Assembly (NCBI RefSeq): GCF_000962805.1
Contig: NZ_JZTW01000007.1
Location: 159,854-223,853 of the forward strand
DNA: 64,000 nt
Reading direction: 5' to 3'
From: Pseudarthrobacter chlorophenolicus
GTDB taxonomy: Bacteria > Actinomycetota > Actinomycetes > Actinomycetales > Micrococcaceae
Part shown: positions 24,468 through 32,655 of the stretch, piece after piece
Numbering within the stretch: position 1 is the first letter of the stretch
Layout of the letters: every line of letters starts with the position of its first letter
Translations under genes and position numbers: made by a program
The notes under the pieces: generated by a model
Database searches by the model: none
Seen by the model: only the letters and a program-made list of their open reading frames with translations
Told to the model about the DNA's origin: nothing

Positions 24468-25052
24468 GTGGCATTGGATATTCATCGGCAGATCCCTGCG
24501 TCATTTGAGCGCGTGCAGCGCAGTGAATACGGTTACAACGCCAAGCAGGTGGACCAGTTCCTCCAGCGGGCACGGGTGTCCCTGGAGTCACCCCACGATG
24601 CCGCGCAGCCCATCAACAGCTCAGACGTCCGGGCTGTGTCCTTTGACCCGGTCAAGGGCGGCTACTCCGCTTCCGTGGTGGACGCGGCCCTGGACCGGTT
24701 GGAAGACGCGTTCGCCCGCAGGGAGCGCGACGAACTGATTGCGGCCAGCGGCGAGGAAGCCTGGCTGCGCGAAATCGGCAAGCTCTCGGGAATCCTCCGC
24801 GGACGCCTCCACCGCCCGGATGGGGAACGTTTCCGGCGGCCCGCCAAGAACAAGGCCCGCAGCTATAACACCGCCGATGTGGACCGGCTTTGCCACGAAC
24901 TCGTGGCCTATCTGGAACACGACAAGCCGCTCAGCGTGGACAGCGTCCGCCGCGCCGTGTTCCGCCCGGAAACCGGGCGCGACGGCTATGAAGAAGCCCA
25001 GGTGGATGCGTTCCTGGACCGCGTCATTGAGCTGATGGCCGCCATCGACTGA
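24468..25052 (+). CDS. DivIVA-domain-containing protein
   Basis: A 194-residue protein with repeated DivI1A-type motifs. FERVQRSEYGYNAKQVDQFL near the N-terminus matches the membrane-curvature-sensing start of DivIVA proteins. Similar G/S-Y-x4-V-D units recur at GGYSASVVDAAL, RSYNTADVDRLC and GYEEAQVDAFLDRV. Between them are charged helical stretches (RLEDAFARRERDELI). It lacks the long coiled coil of a full-length Wag31/DivIVA, so it is a short paralogue whose role at poles or septum is inferred. The start is the GTG at 24468, with GAAGGA upstream; a TTG five codons earlier is less likely. Confidence 0.75.
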   Translation: MALDIHRQIPASFERVQRSEYGYNAKQVDQFLQRARVSLESPHDAAQPINSSDVRAVSFDPVKGGYSASVVDAALDRLEDAFARRERDELIAASGEEAWLREIGKLSGILRGRLHRPDGERFRRPAKNKARSYNTADVDRLCHELVAYLEHDKPLSVDSVRRAVFRPETGRDGYEEAQVDAFLDRVIELMAAID

Positions 25053-25074
25053 CGCCTTCCGGCCCGCACGCCTC

Positions 25075-25758
25075 CTAGATTCCTTCTGGTGGCGTGGGGG
25101 AGAGCGGCGTGAACCGGCTCCAGATGTCCCGGTAGCTCCGGTAGCCGTTCACTGCCGAGACGGCCAGGAACGAGAACCCGCACGCACCGCCCATCAGCAG
25201 CGCCGCAACAGTTCCGGCCCCAAGAAGGGTCAGCAGCAGCCCAGCCAGGATGGCAATCAGGGCACCGTTCGCCATCGACATGAAAATCATGCTGCTGCCG
25301 GCCACGTGGCGGAAATTGCCGCGGTTGCCGAAGAAATAGTACGTCTGGACAGAACCGGCCTCATCGTCGTGATGGGCTGCCATCAGGTACGGGGCGACGC
25401 CCGGATCAAGCTCGACGTAAGCAGCCCTGAGCCGGTTCATGGCGGTGACGTACATCAGGTCCTCATGCGCCACGTTCATGACCCGCAGCTGGGTCAACAG
25501 CCCCATGGCAACGTCAATGAACAGCACCACCACGGCCAGCAGGACGAACGAATCCGAGAATCCGGTGGCCTGGCCCACCAGCGCGACGCTCACCAGTCCT
25601 GCCGAGGTGAAAGTCAGGAACATGCTGATCCTGGTCAGCACCTCACCCTGGGCCGTACTGCGGGACGCCAGCAGGCCCCAGTGCTCCGTGGCGAGCAGCT
25701 GCGCCCGCACGGACGGCGGAACCGGTTCCGCTGCCGGGTTTTCGTCCCGGATGGACAT
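25075..25758 (-). CDS. Hypothetical four-helix membrane protein
   Basis: A 227-residue protein of no family I recognise. Two helices occupy about residues 45-90 (ISMFLTFTSAGLVSVALVGQA and FVLLAVVVLFIDVAMGLLT). A loop with Asp/His-rich sequence (AAHHDDEAGSVQTYYFFGNRG) follows, then two more helices (MIFMSMANGALIAILAGLLLTLLG and VAALLMGGACGFSFLAVSAV). The N-terminus is acidic and Pro-rich. GACAAT plus six bases precedes the ATG at 25758, suggesting a leaderless message; a GTG five codons upstream is an alternative. It is convergent with the DivIVA-like gene and lies between it and the symporter block. Confidence 0.65.
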   Translation of the reverse strand: MSIRDENPAAEPVPPSVRAQLLATEHWGLLASRSTAQGEVLTRISMFLTFTSAGLVSVALVGQATGFSDSFVLLAVVVLFIDVAMGLLTQLRVMNVAHEDLMYVTAMNRLRAAYVELDPGVAPYLMAAHHDDEAGSVQTYYFFGNRGNFRHVAGSSMIFMSMANGALIAILAGLLLTLLGAGTVAALLMGGACGFSFLAVSAVNGYRSYRDIWSRFTPLSPTPPEGI

Positions 25759-25777
25759 GGCGTAATTGTCCACCCAA

Positions 25778-27244
25778 TCAGCGTCCGGTAGCCAGCGGCC
25801 TTTCCGGCGTGTGCAGCCGGGTCATGACGCGGACCAGCGTCTTGGGTACGCGGCCTGCCGTGGCCCGGGACACCAGCACCATGACGGCGAAAGCCGTGGG
25901 GACGGACCAGGCCGCGGGCTGGGCGAGCCATGCCGGCGTACTGGCCGCCCCCGCCAGCGAGCCGGCGATCATGGCACCGCCGCAGAGCACCCCGCCGGTC
26001 ACCATGCCGGCGATGGCTCCGGCGTCGGTCAGGCCCCGCCACCAGATACCCAGCAGCAGGACCGGGCAGACGGTGGAAGCGGTGAAGGCGAACACCAGCC
26101 CCACGCTGCCGGCCAGCGCCAGGGAGCCCGTCATCAGGGCGAAGCCGAGAGGCACGACGGCGGACACCACCGCTGCGAGGCGGAAACCTCCTACGCCGGC
26201 CCCCAGGACGTCCTGGCTGATGACGCCGGCCAGGGACACCACCAGCCCGGACGTGGTGGACAGGAATGCTGCGAAAGCGCCAGCCACCACCAGCGCAGAA
26301 AGCAGGTCTCCGGCGGGGCCACCGATGAGTTCACGGGGCAGCAGCAGGACCATCGCGTCGGGCTGGCCCGAGCGGGCAAGGTCCGGCGCGAACATGCGGC
26401 CCACCAGGCCGTAGGCGGTGGGGAACAGGTAGAACACGGACAGCAGTCCCAACACGATCAGGGTGGTGCGCCGCGCGGACTGCCCATCCGGGTTGGTGTA
26501 GAACCTGACCAGGACGTGCGGCAGGCCAAGGGTCCCGAACAGCAGTGCAACGAGAAGCGAAACGTTGGTGTACCACCCTGCAGGGGCCAGGCCGGTGGGA
26601 TTTTCGGACGGCGGGGCGAGGGCCGGTGTTCCGGTGCCGGCAAGCAGAAAGACGATGAAGAGGATGGGTACCGCCAGGGCGGTCAGCTTCAGCCAGTACT
26701 GGAACGCCTGGACGAACGTGATGGACCGCATTCCGCCCGCCACCACGGTCAGGCAGACAACCACCACCACCGCCACCGATCCCACCCAGGACGGCAGCCC
26801 GGTGGTGATCCGGATGGTCAGGGCTGCCCCGTGCAGCTGCGGAACGATGTACAGCCAGCCCACCAGCACCACCACCAGGCTGGTGACCTTGCGGACCGCC
26901 CGGGAGTCCAGCCGGGCTTCGGTGAAGTCAGGGATGGTGTACGCCCCGGAACGCCGGAGCGGGGCGGCCACGAACAGCAGCAGCATCAGGTAGCCGGCCG
27001 TGTAACCCACCGGGAACCACAGGGCGTCCGTCCCGGAGAGCAGCAGCAGGCCCGCGACGCCAAGGAAGCTGGCGGCCGACAGGTATTCGCCGCCGATCGC
27101 GGACGCATTCCACCATGGCCGCACAGTCCGCGACGCCACGAAGAAATCGCCGGTGGTCCGCGAGATACGGAGGCCGTAGAAACCGATCACCGCGGTGGCC
27201 ACGGAGACCACGGCCAAGGCAGCGGCTGCAATCCCCGGGTTCAC
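25778..27244 (-). CDS. Sodium/solute symporter (SSS family), ActP-like
   Basis: A 488-residue Na+-coupled symporter of the SSS family with about 13 membrane helices. It begins AAAALAVVSVATAVIGFYGLRISRTTGDFFVASRTV and has WWNASAIGGEYLSAASFLGVAGL, close to acetate/monocarboxylate permeases. LVVVLVGWLYIVPQLHGAALTIRITTGLP and GTLGLPHVLVRFYTNPDG, a region conserved in ActP relatives, also appear. GTG start with GGAG seven bases upstream. A DUF485 gene lies immediately upstream on the same strand, and a LytTR regulator overlaps that one, so all probably form one unit. Substrate (acetate, pyruvate or similar) is inferred. Confidence 0.85.
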   Translation of the reverse strand: MNPGIAAAALAVVSVATAVIGFYGLRISRTTGDFFVASRTVRPWWNASAIGGEYLSAASFLGVAGLLLLSGTDALWFPVGYTAGYLMLLLFVAAPLRRSGAYTIPDFTEARLDSRAVRKVTSLVVVLVGWLYIVPQLHGAALTIRITTGLPSWVGSVAVVVVVCLTVVAGGMRSITFVQAFQYWLKLTALAVPILFIVFLLAGTGTPALAPPSENPTGLAPAGWYTNVSLLVALLFGTLGLPHVLVRFYTNPDGQSARRTTLIVLGLLSVFYLFPTAYGLVGRMFAPDLARSGQPDAMVLLLPRELIGGPAGDLLSALVVAGAFAAFLSTTSGLVVSLAGVISQDVLGAGVGGFRLAAVVSAVVPLGFALMTGSLALAGSVGLVFAFTASTVCPVLLLGIWWRGLTDAGAIAGMVTGGVLCGGAMIAGSLAGAASTPAWLAQPAAWSVPTAFAVMVLVSRATAGRVPKTLVRVMTRLHTPERPLATGR

Positions 27245-27277
27245 GCCGGGCTCCGCTTCACCATGTACCCGGGGGAA

Positions 27278-27628
27278 TCACTGGTCACCGGCCAGGTCCC
27301 GGTAGCGGGCCTCGTTGCGGGCGGCCGTCCGGGTGTACAGCCAGGCGCTGAGGCCGATCACCGGGTAAATGCCCACACCCAGGAGGATCCAGTCGAACGG
27401 GATGCCGGCAATGGTCGTCTCGGCCAGGCCGGGGACGGCGGCCAGCAGAAGGGGGAAAGCGCCGAGGATCACCAGGAATCCGCCGGCCACCACCAGTGCC
27501 AGGCGCAGTTGCGACCGGATGAGGGACCGCACGAACACCTGGCCCACATCGGACTCCTGCGCCGCTTCGCGGGATTCCGTGACGGGGCGGGCAGCCGCGG
27601 CCGGGGCCGTCACCCGAACCCTGGTCAT
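27278..27628 (-). CDS. DUF485-like accessory membrane protein
   Basis: A 116-residue protein with two membrane helices (LRLALVVAGGFLVILGAFPLLLAAVPGL and IPFDWILLGVGIYPVIGLSAWLYTRTA) and a basic C-terminal tail. Position and topology match the small DUF485 partners that precede ActP-type symporters, although sequence is divergent. The first ~35 residues are Ala/Arg-rich and poorly conserved. ATG overlaps the stop of the LytTR gene by four bases (ATGA), so expression of regulator and transporter is coupled. It probably assists folding or activity of the symporter encoded 33 bases downstream. Confidence 0.65.
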   Translation of the reverse strand: MTRVRVTAPAAAARPVTESREAAQESDVGQVFVRSLIRSQLRLALVVAGGFLVILGAFPLLLAAVPGLAETTIAGIPFDWILLGVGIYPVIGLSAWLYTRTAARNEARYRDLAGDQ

Positions 27629-28341
27629 GCGTTCGGCCTGATCCGGTTTGCCTGCAGGCGCTCCCGCACGGTGGGCAGGTGCCGGCGGCTGATGGGCAGC
27701 CCGGCGCCCGCCACGGTGACCCGGGGGCCGTCCGCCGCAAGCTTCATGGAAGTGATGTGCTTCAGTGCCACCAGGTATGAGCGGTGCGTCCGGATGAACC
27801 CGGCATCGGCCCACTGCTGTTCCAGGTCGGCCAGCGGAACCCTGATCAGGTAGCTGGCGTCGGCGGTGTGGAGCCGCGCGTAGTCTCCCTGCGCCTGGAC
27901 GTACGTGACGTCGTCGCGCCTGATCATCCTGGTGGTGCCGCCCTGGTCCACGGTGATCATCTCCGGTGCGCCGCCGCCGTCGCGCAATTCGCTGATGCGG
28001 CCCACGGAGCGCGCCAGCCGCTCGGCCCGGATGGGTTTGAGGAGGTAGTCAACGGCAGCCAGTTCAAAGGCGGCCAGGGCGTGGTCCTCGTCAGCGGTCA
28101 CGAACACCACCGCGGGCGGATGGCTGCCGGCGGCAATCGCGCGGGCGATTTCCAGCCCCGACACGGCAGGCATGTGAATGTCCAGGAAGACCGCGTCCAC
28201 CTGCGCGGACGCCAGGGCGCGGAGGGCTTCGCTGCCGGAGGTTGCCCGCAGGACCTTGCCGATGCGCTCGTCGCGGCCCAGCAGGAAGGCGAGTTCTTCC
28301 ACGGCCGGCAGCTCATCATCAACGACGAGGACGTTAATCAT
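27625..28341 (-). CDS. LytTR-family response regulator
   Basis: A 238-residue regulator. Residues ~1-115 are the receiver domain, with acidic Asp8/Asp9, phospho-acceptor Asp54 in VFLDIHMP, Thr82 and Lys102 in YLLKPI. Residues ~130-232 are a LytTR DNA-binding domain, seen as DDVTYVQAQGDYARLHTADASYLIRVPLADLE and FIRTHRSYLVALKHI. Such regulators bind direct repeats and often control nutrient transporters. The partner kinase is 48 bases upstream. TAACCT plus six bases precedes the ATG, so it may have its own leaderless promoter. Its stop overlaps the DUF485 gene. Confidence 0.9.
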   Translation of the reverse strand: MINVLVVDDELPAVEELAFLLGRDERIGKVLRATSGSEALRALASAQVDAVFLDIHMPAVSGLEIARAIAAGSHPPAVVFVTADEDHALAAFELAAVDYLLKPIRAERLARSVGRISELRDGGGAPEMITVDQGGTTRMIRRDDVTYVQAQGDYARLHTADASYLIRVPLADLEQQWADAGFIRTHRSYLVALKHITSMKLAADGPRVTVAGAGLPISRRHLPTVRERLQANRIRPNA

Positions 28342-28347
28342 GCTCCA

Positions 28348-28353
28348 AGGTTA
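28348..28353 (-). promoter_or_regulatory. -10 TAACCT of the LytTR gene (leaderless geometry)
   Basis: TAACCT on the minus strand (28353-28348), then TGGAGC, then ATG at 28341. It indicates an internal promoter between kinase and regulator genes. Confidence 0.4.
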
Positions 28354-28389
28354 GCTTTCCGCAGGCGTGCAGCAGGCCAGCACCGGGAA

Positions 28390-29571
28390 TCAGGCATCGT
28401 GGCCGGGCTGCGATTTCGGCACTTTCATGGTGATGAGGGTCCCTTCGCCCGGTGCCGTCTCGATGACCAGCCCGTGGGCGTCGCCGTACACCTGCCGGAG
28501 GCGGGCGTCGACGTTCCGCAGGCCCACGTGCTCGCCGTCGATGTGTCCTGCGAGCATCGACTGCAGCTGCTCCGGATCCATCCCCACGCCGTCGTCCTCG
28601 ATGGTCACCTGCGCGTAGGCTCCGGCGTCGTCGGCAGTGATGGTGATGTGCCCGGGCCCCTCCTTCGCTTCGAGGCCGTGCCGGACGGCGTTCTCCACCA
28701 GCGGCTGCAAGCTGAGGAACGGGATGACGGTACTGAGGACCTCCGGTGCGACCCGGAGGCTGACCTGTACGCGCTCGCCGAAGCGTGCCCGCTCCAGCAG
28801 CAGGTACCGGTCGATGCAGCGCAGCTCCTCGGCCAGGGTGGTGAAATCGCCGTGCCGGCGGAAGGAATAGCGGGTGAAATCGGCGAACTCCACCACCAGC
28901 TCGCGTGCGCGGGCGGGGTCGGTGTTGATGAAGGACGCGATGGCGTTGAGCGAGTTGTAAATGAAATGCGGGCTGATCTGGGCACGCAGGGCCCGGACCT
29001 CGGCTTCCATCAGCTGGGTCCGCGATGCATCCAGCTCGGCCAGCTCCACCTGCACTGCCACCCAGTCTGCCACCTCGCCGGCGGCCCGCACCAGACCCGA
29101 CCCCGCTGACGAAGCGAAGGCGGCGACGGCGCCCACTACGCGCGAACCGGCCCGCACTGGCGCTATGACCGCCGCCAGGGTGCCACCGGTCCCGTCCGGG
29201 CCGGGCGACAGCACAGCCGTCCGCCCGCCGGCGAGGACATCCGCGGCCAGTTCCATCAGCCGCGGCTTCAGCTCCTCCGCCGCTCCGTCCCAGGCGAGCA
29301 CACCGGAAGTATCCGCAATGGCCAGCGCGTCACAGCCAAGCAGCGTGCGCAGGTGGCGGCTCGCCTTCGAGGCGCCGGCGGGATTGAGGCCACGGCGCAG
29401 GTGCTGGCCTGCCTGCGAGGCCGCGTGAAGGGTGTGGTACGTGGCGCGCTCGGCGTCCGTGCCAAGGTCGCGGAAAGAGCGGAGCACCTTCAATCCCACG
29501 CCGACGACGACGGCGATGGCCATGGCGATCACGGCCACGGCCGCGGCGGTCAGGAGGGGGGAGTCCGGCAT
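28390..29571 (-). CDS. Sensor histidine kinase, LytS-type (His_kinase/HATPase)
   Basis: A 393-residue kinase. A single N-terminal helix (LLTAAAVAVIAMAIAVVVGVGLKVL) anchors it. Residues ~45-170 look like a GAF-type sensor (CDALAIADTSGVLAWDG, RAGSRVVGAVAAFAS). The LytS-type dimerisation box RAQISPHFIYNSLNAIASFI holds the phospho-acceptor His (about residue 202), followed by the HATPase with LVENAVRHGLEA and EDDGVGMDPEQ. It lacks the multi-helix 5TM-LYT sensor of classical LytS, so the signal is probably cytoplasmic. The ATG at 29571 follows TACGCT plus six bases. Divergent from the second symporter pair, which it may regulate. Confidence 0.88.
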   Translation of the reverse strand: MPDSPLLTAAAVAVIAMAIAVVVGVGLKVLRSFRDLGTDAERATYHTLHAASQAGQHLRRGLNPAGASKASRHLRTLLGCDALAIADTSGVLAWDGAAEELKPRLMELAADVLAGGRTAVLSPGPDGTGGTLAAVIAPVRAGSRVVGAVAAFASSAGSGLVRAAGEVADWVAVQVELAELDASRTQLMEAEVRALRAQISPHFIYNSLNAIASFINTDPARARELVVEFADFTRYSFRRHGDFTTLAEELRCIDRYLLLERARFGERVQVSLRVAPEVLSTVIPFLSLQPLVENAVRHGLEAKEGPGHITITADDAGAYAQVTIEDDGVGMDPEQLQSMLAGHIDGEHVGLRNVDARLRQVYGDAHGLVIETAPGEGTLITMKVPKSQPGHDA

Positions 29572-29577
29572 GGGCCC

Positions 29578-29583
29578 AGCGTA
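29578..29583 (-). promoter_or_regulatory. -10 TACGCT of the kinase gene (leaderless geometry)
   Basis: TACGCT on the minus strand (29583-29578), then GGGCCC, then ATG at 29571. No ribosome site is present. CTGCGA 17 bp further upstream is a weak -35. Confidence 0.4.
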
Positions 29584-29669
29584 GCCGCGGGTGCCGTTTG
29601 TCGCAGCATCCCGACCGTTGAGCGACCACAGCGCCGGAGGGGCTGGAAGTGGCTGCCGTGACACAGCAG

Positions 29670-29685
29670 AGTGATTGCTGTCACA
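29670..29685. promoter_or_regulatory. CRP/GlxR-like site AGTGATTGCTGTCACA
   Basis: GTGA-N6-TCAC with the flanking A, one mismatch from the TGTGA-N6-TCACA consensus of CRP-family regulators. It is in the divergent region between the kinase gene and the DUF485-ActP pair, 68 bases before the latter, and suggests carbon-source (cAMP) control of acetate uptake. Confidence 0.55.
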
Positions 29686-29752
29686 CCAGCGGCGTTTCCT
29701 CATCCGGGCCTGCCGTCCAGTGTGCACCGGCATGTCTCAATGAGGAGGAACC

Positions 29753-30133
29753 ATGGGTAACGATGCCCAAAGTCCGGACGCTGCAGCGTCCGTCGACTTT
29801 GAACAGGTCCAGTCGACCGAGCAGTTCCAGGAACTGCGCAAGCGCCACCGCAGCTTTGTTTTCCCCATGGCAGTTGCCTTCCTGCTGTGGTATTTCGCCT
29901 ACGTCCTGCTCGCGGACTACGCGGTGGAATTCATGTCCACCAAGGTCTGGGGAAACATCAACATCGGCCTGATCCTGGGCCTGCTCCAGTTCGTCTCCAC
30001 CTTCGCGATCACCGGATGGTACGTCAGCTACTCCAACAGGAAGCTGGACCCCATCGCCTCTGAGATCCGGAACGAGATCGAGGGCCACGAATTCGACAAG
30101 CACGGCAACCGGGTGGGTGGAGCCAACAAATGA
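29753..30133 (+). CDS. DUF485 domain-containing protein
   Basis: A 126-residue membrane protein of the DUF485 family (YjcH-like), encoded with acetate permease ActP in many bacteria. The conserved segment EQFQELRKRHRSFVFPMAVAFLLWYFAYVLLADYA is followed by a second helix NIGLILGLLQFVSTFAITGWYVSYSNRKLDPIASEIR. These are the two family hallmarks. The ATG follows an excellent GAGGAGGAA. Its TGA overlaps the ATG of the symporter gene (ATGA), showing tight coupling. Confidence 0.9.
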   Translation: MGNDAQSPDAAASVDFEQVQSTEQFQELRKRHRSFVFPMAVAFLLWYFAYVLLADYAVEFMSTKVWGNINIGLILGLLQFVSTFAITGWYVSYSNRKLDPIASEIRNEIEGHEFDKHGNRVGGANK

Positions 30134-31746
30134 TTACTATCGCAACCGCAGTGGACGTGGCCGCGCTCAAGGACACCACCCTGCTGAACATGGGCATTTT
30201 CGGCCTCTTCGTAGCCGTCACCATGGTGATCGTGTTCCGCGCCAGCCGGAACAACAAGACCGCCGCCGACTACTACGCAGCCGGACGCTCCTTCACGGGA
30301 TCGCAGAACGGCACCGCGATCGCCGGCGACTATCTCTCCGCAGCCTCGTTCCTGGGCATCACCGGCGCCATCGCCATCAACGGGTATGACGGCTTCATGT
30401 ACTCCATCGGGTTCCTGGTGGCCTGGCTGGTGGCGCTGCTCCTGGTGGCTGAACTGCTCCGCAATACCGGTAAGTTCACCATGGCGGATGTGCTGTCCTT
30501 CCGGCTCAAGCAGCGGCCCGTCCGCATCGCGGCAGCCATCTCCACCCTGGCTGTCTGCTTCTTCTACCTCCTGGCCCAGATGGCCGGTGCCGGCAGCCTG
30601 ATCTCGCTGCTGCTGGGTATCAGCGACTGGGGCGGACAGGCCCTGGTGATCATCGTCGTCGGCGCCCTCATGATCATGTACGTCCTGATTGGCGGCATGA
30701 AGGGCACCACGTGGGTGCAGATCATCAAGGCCATCCTGCTGATCGCCGGCGCCGCCGTCATGACGCTCTGGGTCTTGGCCATCTACGGGTTCAACCTTTC
30801 GGCCCTCCTGGGCGGTGCCGTGGAAACGGCCAACAACCCTGCGGTCCTCAACCCGGGCCTGCAGTACGGCAAGAGCGAAACCTCCAAGCTGGACTTCATG
30901 TCCCTTGGCCTTGCCCTGGTCCTGGGCACGGCGGCACTGCCGCACGTCCTGATGCGCTTCTACACGGTCCCCACGGCCAAGGAAGCCCGCAAATCGGTGG
31001 TCTGGTCCATTTGGCTGATCGGCCTCTTCTACCTGTTCACCCTGGTGCTCGGCTACGGTGCTGCCGCACTGGTGGGTGCCGACACCATCAAGTCCGCTCC
31101 CGGCGGCGTGAACGCTGCCGCTCCGCTGCTGGCCTTCCACCTCGGCGGCCCGCTGCTGCTGGGCTTCATTTCCGCCGTGGCCTTCGCCACCATCCTGGCA
31201 GTGGTGGCCGGCCTGACCATCACCGCCGCCGCCTCGTTCGCCCATGACATCTACGCCAACGTGATCGCCAAGGGCAAAGCGGACGCTGCAACCGAGGTCC
31301 GCGTGGCCCGCCGCACAGTGGTGGTGATCGGGGTCCTCGCCATCCTCGGCGGCATCCTGGCCAACGGCCAGAACGTGGCGTTCCTCGTGGCGCTGGCCTT
31401 CGCCGTGGCCGCTTCGGCCAACCTGCCCACCATCATCTACTCACTGTTCTGGCGGCGGTTCACCACCCAGGGCGCCGTGTGGAGCATGTACGGCGGACTC
31501 GGTGCAGCCATCATCCTCATCATCTTCTCGCCGGTGGTGTCCGGCGGGGCCACCTCGATGATCAAGGACGCGCACTTCGCCATCTTCCCGCTCAGCAACC
31601 CCGGCATCGTCTCCATCCCGCTGGCGTTCTTCCTGGGCTGGCTTGGCACGGTGCTCGACAAGAAGAGCGAGGACCCTGCCAAGCAGGCCGAAATGGAGGT
31701 CCGGTCCCTCACCGGCGTGGGTGCCGAGAAGGCAGTCAACCACTAA
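30130..31746 (+). CDS. actP: Cation/acetate symporter
   Basis: A 538-residue SSS-family Na+ (or H+):acetate symporter with about 13 helices. Clear matches to ActP/MctC-type proteins are AADYYAAGRSFTGSQNGTAIAGDYLSAASFLGITGAIA, YLLAQMAGAGSLISLLLGI, GTAALPHVLMRFYTVPTAKEARKSV and LPTIIYSLFWRRFTTQGAVWSMYGG. It follows its DUF485 partner with an ATGA overlap. A CRP-like site lies upstream of the pair. It may also carry propionate or pyruvate, as corynebacterial MctC does. Ends before a strong terminator. It is the second symporter in this block; the first (25.8 kb) is shorter and more divergent. Confidence 0.92.
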   Translation: MITIATAVDVAALKDTTLLNMGIFGLFVAVTMVIVFRASRNNKTAADYYAAGRSFTGSQNGTAIAGDYLSAASFLGITGAIAINGYDGFMYSIGFLVAWLVALLLVAELLRNTGKFTMADVLSFRLKQRPVRIAAAISTLAVCFFYLLAQMAGAGSLISLLLGISDWGGQALVIIVVGALMIMYVLIGGMKGTTWVQIIKAILLIAGAAVMTLWVLAIYGFNLSALLGGAVETANNPAVLNPGLQYGKSETSKLDFMSLGLALVLGTAALPHVLMRFYTVPTAKEARKSVVWSIWLIGLFYLFTLVLGYGAAALVGADTIKSAPGGVNAAAPLLAFHLGGPLLLGFISAVAFATILAVVAGLTITAAASFAHDIYANVIAKGKADAATEVRVARRTVVVIGVLAILGGILANGQNVAFLVALAFAVAASANLPTIIYSLFWRRFTTQGAVWSMYGGLGAAIILIIFSPVVSGGATSMIKDAHFAIFPLSNPGIVSIPLAFFLGWLGTVLDKKSEDPAKQAEMEVRSLTGVGAEKAVNH

Positions 31747-31773
31747 CGCCGGATCCGGCAACGCCTAAAACGA

Positions 31774-31815
31774 AAGGCCCCCGCCAACGTGGACTGTCCA
31801 CGTGGCGGGGGCCTT
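31774..31815. terminator. Bidirectional terminator between convergent genes
   Basis: A long stem (AAGGCCCCCGCCA-ACGTGGA / TCCACGT-GGCGGGGGCCTT) with loop CTG. A-rich and T-rich flanks suit termination of actP and of the convergent minus-strand gene. Confidence 0.85.
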
Positions 31816-31827
31816 CCGGTTGTGCTG

Positions 31828-32502
31828 CTAGGCGGCGGGGCGCAGCTTGATGTTCGTCATCTTCATCTCGTCAGTGCCCTCGAAGCGGTAGGCCAAGTCA
31901 ACCTTCTTGCCCTCGCAGGTGATGACTCCGCCCACGTCCGCCGACTTGACGCCGTTCTCGGTGGCAACCTTCATGCTGTTGTACGCGGGCGTGCAGGTGC
32001 CGTCCATTTTCAGGCTTTCGACGCCGGAGATGAAGGTCTCCTTGGACAGCTGCTCCTGGAGTGCCGGGTCCAGGTAGTCGTCATAGGCTTTGGAGCTGTC
32101 GCCGGCAATGACGAGCTTGGTGAAACCGTCAGCCAGGTCTTTGGCGTGGTTGGTGGCGCTGCCGGCCACATTAACCAGGATGACGATGCCCACCACCACA
32201 AGCAGCAGCACGCCGCCGATGGCCGTCAGGATGATCCACAGCCGGGGCCGCTTCCTTGCCGGCGGTTCTCCGCCGGGGAGTCCAAACGGACCTGCGCCCC
32301 GGTACTGCTCCGATTGCTGGGCGTACGGGTTCTCCGGGTTCCCGGGGTTCTGGACGCCCGGATAGGGGCTGCCCTGCTGCGGCTGGCCGTACGGGGGATT
32401 CGGGGTGGGGCCGGGGTATCCGGCGGGAGGCTGCTGAGTTGGCTGCGGCAGCTGCCCGGAGCCGGGGTGCCCGGGCTGGTACGGTTCCTGGGGATTGCTC
32501 AA
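31828..32502 (-). CDS. Hypothetical membrane-anchored protein with Pro-rich N-terminus
   Basis: A 224-residue protein. The first ~80 residues are Pro/Gly/Gln/Tyr-rich and probably cytoplasmic (QPTQQPPAGYPGPTPNPPYG). A single helix follows (LWIILTAIGGVLLLVVVGIVILVNVAGS). The external domain of about 110 residues has a DUF4878-like look: HAKDLADGFTKLVIAGDSSKAYDDYLD ... TCTPAYNSMKV ... GGVITCEGKKVDLAYRFEGTDEMKMTNIKL, with two Cys that could pair. Function is unknown. The start is taken as TTG at 32502 after AAAGG; no ATG is available near the conserved region. GGTGCC-A-GGCACC lies just upstream. Confidence 0.65.
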   Translation of the reverse strand: MSNPQEPYQPGHPGSGQLPQPTQQPPAGYPGPTPNPPYGQPQQGSPYPGVQNPGNPENPYAQQSEQYRGAGPFGLPGGEPPARKRPRLWIILTAIGGVLLLVVVGIVILVNVAGSATNHAKDLADGFTKLVIAGDSSKAYDDYLDPALQEQLSKETFISGVESLKMDGTCTPAYNSMKVATENGVKSADVGGVITCEGKKVDLAYRFEGTDEMKMTNIKLRPAA

Positions 32503-32655
32503 TGTGGAGCCTTTCCGGATGTGGTGCCTGGCACCGCCTGGTGCGTGCCTGTCCAGGCTCCGCACGGATAACTGCCACAAGCCTATAACCCGTGCCGCCG
32601 CCTTCGGGCTTTGCCCCAGGCCATGTACCTCCGGCCGCCCCTGCCACTAAGGGCG

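Noticed and set aside
25766..27853. A 695-codon open frame on the plus strand across the symporter genes
   Set aside because: It is antisense to clearly conserved SSS symporter and DUF485-like genes; the protein is Gly/His/Arg/Gln-rich low-complexity sequence typical of high-GC shadow frames.
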